Shown: in pieces, positions 1 through 9,579 of the stretch
Layout of the letters: every line of letters starts with the position of its first letter
Position numbering within the stretch: the stretch's first letter is position 1
Assembly: GCF_001693335.1 (NCBI RefSeq)
Contig: NZ_CP016503.1
Span: 1,426,001-1,490,000, forward strand
DNA from: Helicobacter enhydrae
GTDB lineage: Bacteria > Campylobacterota > Campylobacteria > Campylobacterales > Helicobacteraceae
Reading direction: 5' to 3'
DNA: 64,000 nt
The notes under the pieces: generated by a model
Told to the model about the DNA's origin: nothing
Seen by the model: the letters and a program-made list of their open reading frames with translations, nothing else
The model's database searches: none
Made by a program: the position numbers and the translations under genes

Positions 1-572
1 AAGATTTTGCAAGTGTTTTCTACTAGTGCGATTTTTTTTGCCAATGCGTGAAGATCGCGATCAAAGGCATAAACCCCATAGCCTTTCACTACAAGAAATT
101 TTTTGTTGTTTTTTGCAATGTGTGCAGAGATCTCTTGAGATGCCCGTTGATACCAAGTGTCATAGTTTTGGGGGTCCCATATCTCTATCTCATCTCCTAA
201 GATTTGCTTGCCAAAAAAATCAATAGGATGGATTTTGTCGTGTTTGAGCGAATAGGCGACACTATGAGGAGGCATCGCATAAGCGATAAATTTGGCATTT
301 TTGTATTGTTGGTATATCTGTGAATGGATTGTTGCATCAACACTTGCCTCATTCCAACGATAATCTGGTTGTGTGTTCAAAACAATCAAACTATGCTGAT
401 TGATGTTGTCAAAGACTGCTTGACGCCGATTGATGACAAATTGATTGTAGGTCAGTCTTGCAGAGATGGATCCATGGAAAATCCCAAAAAAGTTTTTGCG
501 AAACATAGAGAGAGAAACTTCCCTCATCGCAGAAACTAGCTTTTGGTCAATATCGTTGAAATGCGCGCTCAT
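1..572 (-). CDS. Class II aldolase/adducin-family protein (partial, C-terminus beyond left edge)
   Basis: About 190 residues can be read from ATG at 572 down to the window edge with no stop. The N-terminal part (RKNFFGIFHGSISARL) resembles the 'GNIS.R' signature of class II aldolase/adducin proteins, which bind a divalent metal and cleave or isomerise sugar phosphates; the metal-binding histidines cannot be judged from this fragment. The gene is divergent from hrcA, with 214 bp between the two starts. The family call rests on my recognition of the pattern; the substrate is unknown. Confidence 0.6.
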   Translation of the reverse strand, partial: MSAHFNDIDQKLVSAMREVSLSMFRKNFFGIFHGSISARLTYNQFVINRRQAVFDNINQHSLIVLNTQPDYRWNEASVDATIHSQIYQQYKNAKFIAYAMPPHSVAYSLKHDKIHPIDFFGKQILGDEIEIWDPQNYDTWYQRASQEISAHIAKNNKKFLVVKGYGVYAFDRDLHALAKKIALVENTCKI

Positions 573-713
573 AGAAAATCCTAATCGTATGGTTGTGAAA
601 TATCAAAAGACATTATATCTGAAAAAAACTTCATATTTGATATATCTTAACTTATAAAAATTAAGTCTATCTATATAAACTTTCTTTATTTTTTTGACTA
701 AAGTTATCAATTT

Positions 714-740
714 TTAGCAAAGTAAATAGAAAATTGCTAA
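714..740. promoter_or_regulatory. Degenerate CIRCE-like operator upstream of hrcA
   Basis: The site has 9+9+9 geometry: left arm TTAGCAAAG (714-722), 9-bp spacer, right arm AATTGCTAA (732-740), so TTAGCAA pairs with TTGCTAA. Canonical CIRCE is TTAGCACTC-N9-GAGTGCTAA; the outer six bases of each arm are kept and the inner three differ. It lies just upstream of a TATAAT box, where bound HrcA would block RNA polymerase. Autoregulation of hrcA-grpE-dnaK by HrcA is inferred. Confidence 0.6.
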
Positions 741-750
741 TTTTATGAGC

Positions 751-756
751 TATAAT
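751..756 (+). promoter_or_regulatory. -10 box of the hrcA-grpE-dnaK promoter
   Basis: A perfect TATAAT lies 31 bp before the hrcA ATG. No good -35 hexamer is visible, which is usual for Helicobacter sigma-70 promoters. The position immediately downstream of the CIRCE-like palindrome supports it as the regulated promoter of the heat-shock operon. Confidence 0.5.
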
Positions 757-786
757 TTTGCTCGTAGTTTTTAAGCTACTTAAAAT

Positions 787-1593
787 ATGAAAGTGAAGAA
801 AATGATCAAGAAGAAAACAATCCTTTTGAAGTATGTCATTCAAGAGTATCTCAAAAGCGGAGAGCCTATCGGTTCTCAATCTGCCAAAGAATTGGCACAG
901 ATGAAGGTTTCTTCTGCAACGATTCGCAATTATTTCAAGTCAATGATGGATGAGGGGCTGTTGCTTCAATCACACGCAAGCAGTGGGCGTATCCCTACGC
1001 ACTTCGCTCTCAAAAGTTATTGGCGTGAAATGTTTGATAGCGACAAGATTGCTTGCTTTGAGAATTGTTTGGATCTTGAGGCAAAGAGCAAACAGCTAGA
1101 TTGCTTTGTGGGTGTTTTGTTTCTCAATCATTTCAAACTGACTGAGGTACAAAATCACGAGAATCTGTTTTTGGTTTTGCGATTTGCAGATGTAGAGCGA
1201 TCAGAAGAGCAAGAGGTCGTGTTGCGTTATCGAGCACCATTGCATCGTTTCGCTGAAGAGCTTGTGGGGATGAGGCTTGAAGATATCAAATCATTTGCTT
1301 CACAAGTGCAGGCAAATGAGTTTTTGAGATCTTTGGATTCTTTGCTTGAAAAGCATTTCATCTTTTTGGGTGTTAAGCATATTGCTAGTTTTCTCCAAAA
1401 CTCTCACGGCGAGAGGTTGTTTTTTGAGCTGAGTCGTGGGGAAATCTTCAATCGTTTGAGGAATGGAGTTTATTTTGATGAAATCTTCCCAAAAGGCTAT
1501 GTTACTTTTGTGCGAGAAGCCTTTGTGGCAGGAGAAAAAGTCAAAATGCTTTATTGTGGAAAGCTTGAGTGTGATTATTCTTCAATTTTATAA
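787..1593 (+). CDS. hrcA: Heat-inducible transcription repressor HrcA
   Basis: 268 residues. The N-terminal winged helix (about residues 10-75; SATIRNYFKSMMDEGLL and SSGRIPTHFAL) matches HrcA, which binds CIRCE operators and represses chaperone genes. The C-terminal part is diverged and shorter than in Firmicutes HrcA, as in other helicobacters. It is the first gene of an operon with grpE (9 bp downstream) and dnaK. An alternative start at 805 (ATGATCAAG) is possible, as neither start has a strong ribosome site. A CIRCE-like site at 714-740 suggests self-repression. Confidence 0.88.
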   Translation: MKVKKMIKKKTILLKYVIQEYLKSGEPIGSQSAKELAQMKVSSATIRNYFKSMMDEGLLLQSHASSGRIPTHFALKSYWREMFDSDKIACFENCLDLEAKSKQLDCFVGVLFLNHFKLTEVQNHENLFLVLRFADVERSEEQEVVLRYRAPLHRFAEELVGMRLEDIKSFASQVQANEFLRSLDSLLEKHFIFLGVKHIASFLQNSHGERLFFELSRGEIFNRLRNGVYFDEIFPKGYVTFVREAFVAGEKVKMLYCGKLECDYSSIL

Positions 1594-1602
1594 GGAGGTA
1601 GA

Positions 1603-2109
1603 ATGCAAACAGATGAGAATCAAGAACTAGAGACTGCACCAAAAGAGTCTCAAGCAGAAGCTGAAGTGGAGCAAGAAAACTTTGAAGAAAAGTTCAAAGC
1701 TCTTGAGTCAGAGTATCTGCGTGTTTATGCAGATTTTGAAAATGTCAAGAAGCGTTTGGAGCGTGAAAAATATCAGGCATTGGAGTATTGCTATGAAGAG
1801 ATAGCAAAGGATTTGCTCCCAGTGATTGATACACTTGAAAAAGCTTTGGAGATTGCCAAAGAAGCACAGCAAGAAGCGATTGGAGAGGGGATCAAGCTCA
1901 CGCTAGATAATCTAATCAAAGTCGTGCAAAAGCACGGCATTGAGGTGATTGCCCAAGAGGGTGAGTTTGATCCACAACTGCACGATGCGATTATGCAAGT
2001 GCCAAGTGAGGAAGTGGAAGAGGGGCATATTGTCCAAACCTTGCAAAAGGGTTACAAATACAAAGAACGCACATTACGACCAGCAATGGTAAGTGTGGCA
2101 AAAAATTAA
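1603..2109 (+). CDS. grpE: Nucleotide exchange factor GrpE
   Basis: 168 residues. An acidic N-terminus and long coiled coil (about 20-100; [18 protein letters not shown]) are followed by the C-terminal beta domain ([20 protein letters not shown]; ending [10 protein letters not shown]). GrpE is a dimer that drives ADP release from DnaK. AAGGAGG precedes the ATG. It sits between hrcA and dnaK with very short gaps, so the three are co-transcribed. Confidence 0.97.
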   Translation: MQTDENQELETAPKESQAEAEVEQENFEEKFKALESEYLRVYADFENVKKRLEREKYQALEYCYEEIAKDLLPVIDTLEKALEIAKEAQQEAIGEGIKLTLDNLIKVVQKHGIEVIAQEGEFDPQLHDAIMQVPSEEVEEGHIVQTLQKGYKYKERTLRPAMVSVAKN

Positions 2110-2124
2110 ATTAAGGAGTAAAAA

Positions 2125-3987
2125 ATGGCAAAAGTAATTGGGATTGATTTGGGAACAACAAATTCGGCGATGGCAGTTTATGAGGGCAATGAGGCAAAAA
2201 TCATTGCCAACAAAGAAGGAAAAAATACAACACCTTCTATCGTGGCTTTCACTGATAAAGGCGAGATTTTAGTCGGAGATCCGGCAAAACGACAGGCAGT
2301 CACCAACCCTCTCAAAACGATTTATTCGATCAAGAGAATTATGGGCTTGATGTTTAATGAAGACAAGGCAAAAGAGGCAGAGAAGCGATTGCCTTATAAG
2401 ATCGTAGATCGCAATGGTGCGTGTGCTGTAGAAATCGGAGATAAGGTTTATACACCACAAGAAATCAGTGCCAAGATTCTAGGCAAAATCAAAGAAGATG
2501 CGGAGAGTTACCTTGGCGAAGAGGTGAGCGAGGCTGTCATCACGGTGCCTGCTTATTTCAATGATGCTCAAAGAAAGGCGACAAAAGAGGCAGGAACGAT
2601 TGCCGGTCTCAATGTGTTGCGTATCATCAATGAGCCAACAAGTGCGGCTCTTGCTTATGGGTTGGACAAAAAAGAATCTGAAAAGATCGTGGTGTATGAC
2701 TTGGGTGGAGGGACATTTGATGTCACTGTGCTAGAAACTGGGGACAATGTCGTAGAGGTGCTTGCAACCGGTGGAGATGCTTTTTTGGGTGGAGATGACT
2801 TTGATAACAAAATCATTGATTGGGCAGTTGAAGAGTTCAAAAGCGAGAGTGGGATTGATTTGAAATCTGATGTGATGGCACTCCAAAGACTCAAAGAGGC
2901 AAGCGAGAACGCCAAAAAAGAGCTTAGCAGTGCAAATGAGACAGAAATCAATTTGCCTTTTATCACTGCTGATGCAAGTGGTCCTAAGCATTTTGTCAAA
3001 AAACTCACAAGGGCAAAATTTGAGAGTTTGATTGATGGCTTGGTTGAAGAAACGATCAAAAAGATTGATTTTGTCATCAAAGATGCTGGGTTGAGCAAGA
3101 GTGACATCAATGAAGTTGTGATGGTGGGTGGCTCTACACGCGTTCCAAAGGTGCAAGAAAGAGTGAGAGAGTTTATCGGAAAAGAGCTCAATAAATCTGT
3201 CAATCCTGATGAAGTTGTTGCAATCGGTGCAGCCATTCAGGGTGGAGTGCTTAAAGGAGATGTGAAAGATGTCCTCTTGCTTGATGTGACACCTTTGAGT
3301 TTGGGGATTGAAACTGCTGGAGGGATTTGCACCAAGATTGTAGAGCGTGGTGTGACAATCCCCACCAAAAAATCTCAAATTTTCTCAACTTATGAGGATA
3401 ATCAACCTGCAGTTTCTATTAATGTTTTGCAGGGTGAGAGGGAGTTGGCAAAAGACAACAAATCTTTGGGAAGATTTGATTTGACAGGGATCCCTGCTGC
3501 ACCTCGTGGTGTCCCTCAAATCGAAGTCACCTTTGATATTGATGCCAATGGAATCTTGACTGTGAGTGCCAAAGATAAAAATACCGGCAAATCTCAAGAG
3601 ATCAAAATCAGTGGATCTAGTGGATTGAGTGATAGCGAGATTGAAAAAATGGTAAAAGATGCAGAGCTTCACAAAGAGGAAGATATGAAGCGTAAGGAGT
3701 TGATTGAGCTCAAAAATCAAGCAGATGCTTTGGCACATCAGACACAAAAAAGCCTTGATGAAAACAAAGCCAATCTTGCAAACAACGAGGTCGAAGAGAT
3801 CCAAGGGGCGATCAAAGCACTAGAAGATGCGACAAAAAATGAAGGTGCCACCAAAGAAGAGATCGAGGCAAAAATCCAAGCGTTGAGTCAAGTGGCTCAA
3901 AAACTTGCTCAAGCGAGTCAAAACAATCAGGGGAATGCACAACAGGGCAAAAAAGACGACGATGTCATTGATGCAGAGGTGGAATAA
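2125..3987 (+). CDS. dnaK: Chaperone protein DnaK (Hsp70)
   Basis: 620 residues, the usual length. The nucleotide-binding domain (1 to about 380) shows [26 protein letters not shown] and [12 protein letters not shown]. The linker [19 protein letters not shown] leads into the substrate-binding domain, and the protein ends with the acidic [10 protein letters not shown] tail. It folds proteins with DnaJ and GrpE in the cytoplasm. AAGGAG precedes the ATG. It is the last gene of the hrcA operon. Confidence 0.99.
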   Translation: MAKVIGIDLGTTNSAMAVYEGNEAKIIANKEGKNTTPSIVAFTDKGEILVGDPAKRQAVTNPLKTIYSIKRIMGLMFNEDKAKEAEKRLPYKIVDRNGACAVEIGDKVYTPQEISAKILGKIKEDAESYLGEEVSEAVITVPAYFNDAQRKATKEAGTIAGLNVLRIINEPTSAALAYGLDKKESEKIVVYDLGGGTFDVTVLETGDNVVEVLATGGDAFLGGDDFDNKIIDWAVEEFKSESGIDLKSDVMALQRLKEASENAKKELSSANETEINLPFITADASGPKHFVKKLTRAKFESLIDGLVEETIKKIDFVIKDAGLSKSDINEVVMVGGSTRVPKVQERVREFIGKELNKSVNPDEVVAIGAAIQGGVLKGDVKDVLLLDVTPLSLGIETAGGICTKIVERGVTIPTKKSQIFSTYEDNQPAVSINVLQGERELAKDNKSLGRFDLTGIPAAPRGVPQIEVTFDIDANGILTVSAKDKNTGKSQEIKISGSSGLSDSEIEKMVKDAELHKEEDMKRKELIELKNQADALAHQTQKSLDENKANLANNEVEEIQGAIKALEDATKNEGATKEEIEAKIQALSQVAQKLAQASQNNQGNAQQGKKDDDVIDAEVE

Positions 3988-4003
3988 AGAGGAGGCTTCC
4001 TCT
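3988..4003 (+). terminator. Short hairpin after dnaK
   Basis: AGAGGA-GGCT-TCCTCT forms a perfect 6-bp stem directly after the dnaK stop. No T-run follows, so it may stabilise the mRNA 3' end or be a weak terminator. A run of ten C (4015-4024) lies just downstream. Confidence 0.3.
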
Positions 4004-4338
4004 CATCCCACTCTCCCCCCCCCCTCATCCTTTCTCCATTTCTCACTCACTTTCTCACCAAATCCCTTTTTATATGTTTAAACCTACTTTGTAGTGATTC
4101 TAGAAACTCTTGGATTCTCTTTTCAAGTTACTTTTGCAAAAGCACACTTTCTACTTTCTCAAGCTTGGTTTGATTTTTTCTTTTGAAGTTGGGTTGGGAA
4201 AATGTGACTTTTGGCGATTCCAGAATCTCTTGGGATTCTCTTTCTTTGAGTTGGCTTTGAGCAAAGCACCCTTTATACAATCCTAGAATCCCCTAGGATC
4301 TCTCTTAAGGGGGGCAAGGGGAACTTATAGCAAGCGTT

Positions 4339-4355
4339 CCCCTTATCCCCCTTAA
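4339..4355 (+). repeat. Left arm of long inverted repeat
   Basis: The 17 bases CCCCTTATCCCCCTTAA are the perfect reverse complement of 4727-4743. The similarity continues more loosely for about 20 bp outside the arms (…AACTTATAGCAAGCG… against …GCCTCGCAATAAAC…), giving roughly 40-bp imperfect arms around 370 bp. Confidence 0.8.
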
Positions 4356-4726
4356 CAACCCCCATAACCCCAGCATTGCATTAGCAAGGCTTGTTCAAGA
4401 TTACATTGACTTGGAATCTTTTTTGGTTCTACAATGTTAGTTTGGTTAGCAGTTGTTTGTGCTTATATTGAAATAGTGAGGTTTTTTGTGTTTTTTAGAG
4501 TTTTAAAAGATTGTAAAGAGATTCTAAGAATCTAAGAATCCAAAGAATCAAAAATCAAAAATGCTTTCACAAAGATTCTAAAGATTCTAAGAATTTAAAG
4601 AATCTAAACAAAAACAAGAAACTAGAATCTAGTTTCAAATCAAAAAACCACCAAACACAATCAAACAAAAACATTGCACTCTATCGTTGGGTAACACACA
4701 AAAAGCGGGCAGGGGTTTGGGGGATT

Positions 4727-4743
4727 TTAAGGGGGATAAGGGG
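4727..4743 (-). repeat. Right arm of long inverted repeat
   Basis: TTAAGGGGGATAAGGGG mirrors 4339-4355 exactly. Confidence 0.8.
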
Positions 4744-5026
4744 GGTGCCTCGCAATAAACCCCCTTGTCCCCCTTATAGAAAAAAGCAAAGTAAGTTTCA
4801 ATGACTAAGAAGCGTGCTTGTGCAAATCCAATCTCAAAAACTAGAAAACAAATCTAGAATCACCAAAGAGTATAGAGTCTCTCAAGCCAACTTGCAAAGA
4901 AATCCTCACAGATTCTAGAGTCACCCAAAAGTGTGACTTCACTCAAACCAAGATTTAACAACAAGAGAAATACCAAAGAGCGTAGAGCCTTTAAACCAAA
5001 TCTACTTCATACATCGTGATGATGCC

Positions 5027-5593
5027 TCAATCCTCATCTTCCTCGGTATTTTGGATTCTTTGGATTTGATTTTTGATAGAGATGACTTCTTGGAGTTGTT
5101 TTCTGAATTTTGCAGATTGCAGTCTGTCATTGATTTGCACCAAATGTGCGATATTGTCTTTTTGGATCTCATAGATTTCCATAATATTTTCTTGCTCTTC
5201 TCGTGGCAGATCGTGGGTTTTTTCATAGATTTCACCCAAAATCCTCTCTTGAAAACAAACCATCAAAATATTGACAATTTTTTGGATCCTGTTGATAGGG
5301 ATAGAACGGAATTTTTTGTGCAAAAGCAGGACGATGTCTTCTTGGCTGAAGTGGGTGAAATAGTTGGTTGGGAGATCATAGACTTCTTCTAGTCTCTCAA
5401 GATGTCCAAAAGGGCTTTTGGTCTCGCGTGGTGTGTGCTCTTTTTTGTGGTGGGCTGAGAAGTTTTGCACATAGCCCTCTATCCCTTTTTTATAGATTTG
5501 GAGGATACTCTCTGCGTCTTTGGCGTCTAGATCTTCTTGAGTGAATCCGTGCTTGAGTAGGGTTTTGATGATGGATTTGGAGACTTTTGCCAT
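5027..5593 (-). CDS. Conserved hypothetical protein downstream of folP
   Basis: 188 residues, mostly helical and charged, with no membrane segment or motif I can name. It is predicted cytosolic, with a helix-rich N-terminus (TLLKHGFTQEDLDAKDAESIL) and a C-terminal coiled coil ending in an acidic tail. It starts at the base where folP ends, so it is the last gene of the nudH-lysC-hobA-holB-folP run. H. pylori has an uncharacterised gene in the same place (HP1233 by my recollection). Function unknown. Confidence 0.8.
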   Translation of the reverse strand: MAKVSKSIIKTLLKHGFTQEDLDAKDAESILQIYKKGIEGYVQNFSAHHKKEHTPRETKSPFGHLERLEEVYDLPTNYFTHFSQEDIVLLLHKKFRSIPINRIQKIVNILMVCFQERILGEIYEKTHDLPREEQENIMEIYEIQKDNIAHLVQINDRLQSAKFRKQLQEVISIKNQIQRIQNTEEDED

Positions 5594-6723
5594 TAGATTT
5601 CTCCCAATGCTTGAAGGATTTTGATCATATCGATATGCTCCTGCACATCGTGGATCCTTAGGATGTTTGCTCCATTTTGTAGGGCGATTTGGTGCAGCGC
5701 AAGCGTGCCGCTTAGACGCTGATGCACGGGTTGCTGGGTGAGAAGTCCGATGGTGTTTTTGCGACTTGCTCCCACAAGGAGTGGCAAGTGGAAATGTTTG
5801 AAATGCTCAAGGTGTTGAATGAGTGCGATGTTTTGATGCAAATCTTTGGCGAACCCAAAACCAATATCCAAAATAATATCGTGGATGTGGTGTGCTTGAA
5901 GGGTTTGAATCTGTTGTGTGAAAAAGGTATCGATTTCTTCAAAAAGATTGTTGTAGTTTGTGAGCGTTTGCATCGTTTGGGGTGTGCCTTTGGAGTGCAT
6001 CAAAACCACTTTGGCTCCAAACTCTTGGGCTATGGCAATCATCTCTGGATTTTTGAATCCAAAAATATCATTGAGGATGTGGAACCCCCGCGACAAGGCG
6101 TATTCTGCCGTGTGGGGGTTGTAGGTGTCAATGCTCAATTTGATATGGCTAGGAATCACAGGCAACAAATCCAAAAGAGGCTTGAGGCGTTCTATCTCTT
6201 GGTGGCTAGAGATCAAGGGGCTATCAGGTCTTGAGCTTGCTGCACCGATGTCAATGATCTGCACCCCCAAAGCGATGAGCTGTTGTATGTGTTGCAAGGC
6301 TTCTTGTGCTTGGAAGCGACTCCCGCTATAGAAGCTATCTGGCGTGAGGTTAAGGATAGCCATAAGTTCAGGCGGGTAATGGGGGGCGGTGAGGTGTTGG
6401 GTCAGGGTGTGGGCAAGGGATTTGAGATCGAATGGTTGGATTTGGCATTTCCGAATGATTCTAAGAATCTGGGGGCGTGTGCCAAAAAGCAAAACATCAA
6501 ATTCTGCTTTTTGGCATAGTATGGCATCTTTGGGTGTGGCAAGTTCCGCTCCTGCACTCAGTGCTTCTTGCTTGAGAATATGCATCGCTGGAAGGGAAAT
6601 GCCAAAGATGACAAAGGCGAGTTCGTGAGATTTTTGCACCATTATTTTGTAGCCCGTAGAATCAGGTCGGATAGAGTTCAAAAAATGTGCAAAAGATTTG
6701 GGGTGAATGCGTTGGATAAACAT
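5593..6723 (-). CDS. folP: Dihydropteroate synthase
   Basis: 376 residues. The catalytic TIM barrel starts near residue 120 with MAILNLTPDSFYSGSRF, then IDIGAASSRPDS, LSIDTYNPHTAEYAL, ILDIGFGFAKD and LLVGASRKN. It condenses p-aminobenzoate with hydroxymethyl-dihydropterin pyrophosphate in folate synthesis. The roughly 120-residue N-terminal extension is longer than in E. coli FolP (282 aa) and appears to be a Helicobacter trait. It abuts holB (6723). Confidence 0.95.
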   Translation of the reverse strand: MFIQRIHPKSFAHFLNSIRPDSTGYKIMVQKSHELAFVIFGISLPAMHILKQEALSAGAELATPKDAILCQKAEFDVLLFGTRPQILRIIRKCQIQPFDLKSLAHTLTQHLTAPHYPPELMAILNLTPDSFYSGSRFQAQEALQHIQQLIALGVQIIDIGAASSRPDSPLISSHQEIERLKPLLDLLPVIPSHIKLSIDTYNPHTAEYALSRGFHILNDIFGFKNPEMIAIAQEFGAKVVLMHSKGTPQTMQTLTNYNNLFEEIDTFFTQQIQTLQAHHIHDIILDIGFGFAKDLHQNIALIQHLEHFKHFHLPLLVGASRKNTIGLLTQQPVHQRLSGTLALHQIALQNGANILRIHDVQEHIDMIKILQALGEI

Positions 6724-7328
6724 TAGCGTTTCCTTGTTTTTTGCAAAAATGCAAGGAGTAGTGGTGTGAGTGTGAGGGTGATTTTTTCATAATGTGTGTT
6801 GGCTTGGATGGCTTTGTCAAACAAATCAAGCTCGGTTTGTGTGAGTGTGATGTGCTGGGTGTGGGCGGTGTAGAGCAAACGCTGGATGAGCATCTGTCCT
6901 TCTTGCCTAGAGGTGTAAGAGTTGAGGGGCTTGAGAAAATCTAGGATTTGTTGGAAATTGAGTGATTTGAGGTTGAGATCAAGGGGGGTGAGTGGCGTGC
7001 TGTGTGATTCTCTAGTCAGCATCATACGCGAACGGATCGTCGGAATCAACGCATTTTTGTTGGGCGTAAAAATCAAAAATCGCGTATTGTGGGGTGGCTC
7101 TTCTAGAATCTTGAGCAGTGCGTTTTGGGACTGGAGGTTGAAAGAGTTTGCAATGATTGCGATGGTTTTGAGCTGGTCATCAGCGATATAGGCTTCATTG
7201 ATGACTTCGTGGGCGTGGGTGATTTGGAAATCTTGGGTTTGAAACACGCGTAATTGGTGTTTGGGAATCTGTAGAGATTCTAAGATAGCGTTTGGATTTT
7301 GTGTGAGATAAATTTGCCCAATCGTCAT
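6723..7328 (-). CDS. holB: DNA polymerase III delta-prime-like subunit (short form)
   Basis: 201 residues. NSFNLQSQNALLKILEEPPHNTRFLIFTPN and PTIRSRMMLTRE match the AAA+ core of delta-prime/DnaX clamp-loader proteins (sensor 1 and SRC-like arginine region). The N-terminal P-loop part is reduced and the whole is shorter than E. coli HolB (334 aa), as in H. pylori. It is expected to help load the beta clamp. It is tightly packed between hobA and folP. Confidence 0.83.
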   Translation of the reverse strand: MTIGQIYLTQNPNAILESLQIPKHQLRVFQTQDFQITHAHEVINEAYIADDQLKTIAIIANSFNLQSQNALLKILEEPPHNTRFLIFTPNKNALIPTIRSRMMLTRESHSTPLTPLDLNLKSLNFQQILDFLKPLNSYTSRQEGQMLIQRLLYTAHTQHITLTQTELDLFDKAIQANTHYEKITLTLTPLLLAFLQKTRKR

Positions 7329-7892
7329 TTAAAACTCAAGTGAAAATTTTTCAACAATCATTGCACTAAGGCTCAGATCAAAGAGTTTGTAAAGTTGCAA
7401 AAGCTTGACATCCAAAATATCATCCTCATCAATCCTCAAAGAATTGCTGATAGATTCTCCAATCATCCACAAAAAGCTATTTTCATTTTCCAATGCAAGA
7501 TCAATGATTGGGGAGAGGTTGTTTTTGCCCACATAAAAAAACGCATATTCTTTGAAAGTCATATCAAGCATATCTTTGAAAAGTTGGACATTTTGGCTTG
7601 ATTTGCTGTTTTGTATCGGCAAAATATTTTCAAATCCCTCCATACTCACAAATGGCAAAAAGGGGCGATTGTTTTTGGGGTGGTTGATGTTGGCTAACAT
7701 ATAGTGTTTGAACCAAAGCCTTTGGTTGTCTGTGACAATGATAAAAGTCCCGCCACGCAAAATGAAACTTAGGGCATTGGAAAACAGAAGCGATAGATTG
7801 AGATAATTTTCTTCAAGCCACCCGTATTTTTTGCCCTGAAGCTCGTTTTCTTTGCGAATCGTCTGCAAAATCCAGTCTGAAATCTCCTCCAT
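7329..7892 (-). CDS. hobA: DnaA-binding initiation regulator HobA
   Basis: 187 residues from ATG at 7892 (MEEISDWIL), preceded by a purine-rich site inside the lysC end; a longer frame to 7952 exists but would overlap lysC deeply. The WLEENYLNLSLLFSNALSFILRGGTFIIVTDNQRLWFKHYMLANIN region fits HobA. HobA tetramers bind DnaA domain I-II and promote orisome assembly at oriC; it is a Campylobacterota counterpart of DiaA. It lies directly after lysC, as in H. pylori. Confidence 0.88.
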   Translation of the reverse strand: MEEISDWILQTIRKENELQGKKYGWLEENYLNLSLLFSNALSFILRGGTFIIVTDNQRLWFKHYMLANINHPKNNRPFLPFVSMEGFENILPIQNSKSSQNVQLFKDMLDMTFKEYAFFYVGKNNLSPIIDLALENENSFLWMIGESISNSLRIDEDDILDVKLLQLYKLFDLSLSAMIVEKFSLEF

Positions 7893-7893
7893 A

Positions 7894-9111
7894 TTAGCGA
7901 TCCAAATTGTAGGTTTTGTGCAATGCACGCACGGCTGTTTGGGCGTATTCATCGCTAATGATCATTGAGATTTTGATCTCGCTTGTGCCAATCATCATAA
8001 TATTGATATTTTCTTTTGCCATAGCGCTAAAACAAGAACTTGCAACGCCAGAGTGTGATTTCATCCCCACCCCGACAATCGACACTTTGGCGATATTGTA
8101 ATCGCAGTCAATCTGATCATACAAATGGGAGAAATCTTTGAGGATTTGTTGGGTGAGTGCGATTTCTGTTTTGGGGATGGTGAAATCTAGATCAGTTTTG
8201 CCATCGCGTCCGATGGTTTGAACAATCATATCCACATTGATGTTGTGGGCTGAAAGGGATTCAAAGATCTTGGCAGCAATTCCGGGCTCATCATTGAGAT
8301 TGCTGATACTGATGCGCGCTTGGTTTTTGTCCAAAGCAACGCCGCTAACGATTGGTTGTTCCATAATGTTTTCCTCACTTGTAATTAAAGTTCCTTCATT
8401 GTCATTAAAAGAGTTGCGTGTGATGAGATTGACATTGAGTTTTTTAGCCATTTCTACAGAACGATTGAGAAGCACTTTTGCCCCCATACTTGCAAGCTCT
8501 AGCATTTCTTCATAGCTGATTTTGTCTAGTTTTTTTGCCTGTGGCTCAATGCGTGGATCTGTGGTATAGACTCCATCAACATCGGTGTAGATTTCACAAA
8601 CATCTGCTTGGATCGCCCCTGCGATTGCCACGGCTGAGAGATCACTTCCACCCCTTCCAAGAGTCGTGGTTGCACCCTTTGTAGTCGCTCCTTGAAACCC
8701 TGCCACAATCACAATGTAGTCCTCTTGAAGTAGATTTATAATCTTATCTGTTTGGATTTGTTCGATCCTAGCTTTTGTGTGGATGCCATCTGTGATGATC
8801 CCTGCCTCCTTGCCACTGAGTGATATGGCTTTGTATCCTTGGGATTCTAGGGCGATTGCCACAAGTGCGCGCGTGATTTGCTCTCCACTGCTCAAGACCA
8901 CATCGCTCTCTCTTGGATTGGGGATAGGGTAGTCTGTGTGTTGAAAATACTGGATAAATTGCACAAGTTTATCTGTATCTCCACTCATCGCTGAAACGAC
9001 AACGACAACTTGGTGTCCTGCCTTTTTGGCTTTGATGATTTTTTGGGTGATATTGTTGATGCGTTCGCAGTTGCCAACGCTGGTTCCACCATATTTTTGG
9101 ACGATTAGCAT
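7894..9111 (-). CDS. lysC: Aspartate kinase
   Basis: 405 residues. The kinase domain begins with VQKYGGTSVGN (4-14) and contains TTTLGRGGSDLSAVAIA and the substrate loop EIYTDVDGVYTTDPR. Two C-terminal ACT domains (from about 265) should give feedback control by lysine and/or threonine. It phosphorylates aspartate for lysine, threonine, methionine and diaminopimelate synthesis. It is one base pair away from nudH and just upstream of hobA. Confidence 0.97.
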   Translation of the reverse strand: MLIVQKYGGTSVGNCERINNITQKIIKAKKAGHQVVVVVSAMSGDTDKLVQFIQYFQHTDYPIPNPRESDVVLSSGEQITRALVAIALESQGYKAISLSGKEAGIITDGIHTKARIEQIQTDKIINLLQEDYIVIVAGFQGATTKGATTTLGRGGSDLSAVAIAGAIQADVCEIYTDVDGVYTTDPRIEPQAKKLDKISYEEMLELASMGAKVLLNRSVEMAKKLNVNLITRNSFNDNEGTLITSEENIMEQPIVSGVALDKNQARISISNLNDEPGIAAKIFESLSAHNINVDMIVQTIGRDGKTDLDFTIPKTEIALTQQILKDFSHLYDQIDCDYNIAKVSIVGVGMKSHSGVASSCFSAMAKENINIMMIGTSEIKISMIISDEYAQTAVRALHKTYNLDR

Positions 9112-9579
9112 TTATAGAAACCCCTCTTGTTTGAAATAATCCAACACTTCTTTGTAAAGTGGTTTTTTGAAGTGCTTGATGACTTTGAAGATTTGACTCA
9201 ATGGGACGAAATCATAACGCACAAATTCTGGATTTTCTGTGTGAATGTTGATTTGCCTGTCTGATTTGAGACGCACCAAAAAATACCTTTGGCGTTGCCC
9301 TTGAAAGGGATAGAATTTTTTGAGAGCTTGGGGTGGGAAATCGTATTGGAGCCATTTGGGATATTCTCCTAAGATTTCAACTTCTCGTGTGCCAATCTCT
9401 TCCCATAATTCTCTCAAAAGAGCCTCTCGGACTTGTTCTCCCTCATCGATACCACCTTGTGGAAATTGCCAAACATCGTGCAAGTCTTTGCGTTGTCCGA
9501 CAAAAATTTTGCAGTCATTAGGATATTGAGAAGACAATATGATTGCTGCAACATTTGGGCGATATTTCTTCTCTTCCAT
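9112..9579 (-). CDS. nudH: RNA pyrophosphohydrolase (Nudix)
   Basis: 155 residues. The Nudix box occupies residues 42-63 (GGIDEGEQVREALL then RELWEEIG), and WQFPQGGIDEGE is the RppH/NudH signature. It removes pyrophosphate from mRNA 5' ends to start decay and also hydrolyses dinucleoside polyphosphates. It is the first gene of the leftward operon to folP. A purine-rich GAGAAAC site precedes the ATG. Confidence 0.95.
   Translation of the reverse strand: MEEKKYRPNVAAIILSSQYPNDCKIFVGQRKDLHDVWQFPQGGIDEGEQVREALLRELWEEIGTREVEILGEYPKWLQYDFPPQALKKFYPFQGQRQRYFLVRLKSDRQINIHTENPEFVRYDFVPLSQIFKVIKHFKKPLYKEVLDYFKQEGFL

Larger units (their letters stand above)
4004..5026. other. Gene-free, repeat-rich interval between dnaK and the folP operon
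   Basis: About 1 kb with no credible coding frame on either strand. It holds a C10 tract (4015-4024), many scattered GATTCTA/TAGAATC words (for example around 4100, 4220, 4520-4610, 4860 and 4915) and an imperfect long inverted repeat with core arms at 4339-4355 and 4727-4743. The left and right halves look like loose reverse complements. It may be a decayed duplicated element or an untranslated RNA locus; nothing in it identifies which. Confidence 0.6.

Noticed and set aside
4015-4024. C10 homopolymer as a phase-variation switch
   Set aside because: No reading frame crosses it and it is not in a visible promoter; dnaK has already ended.
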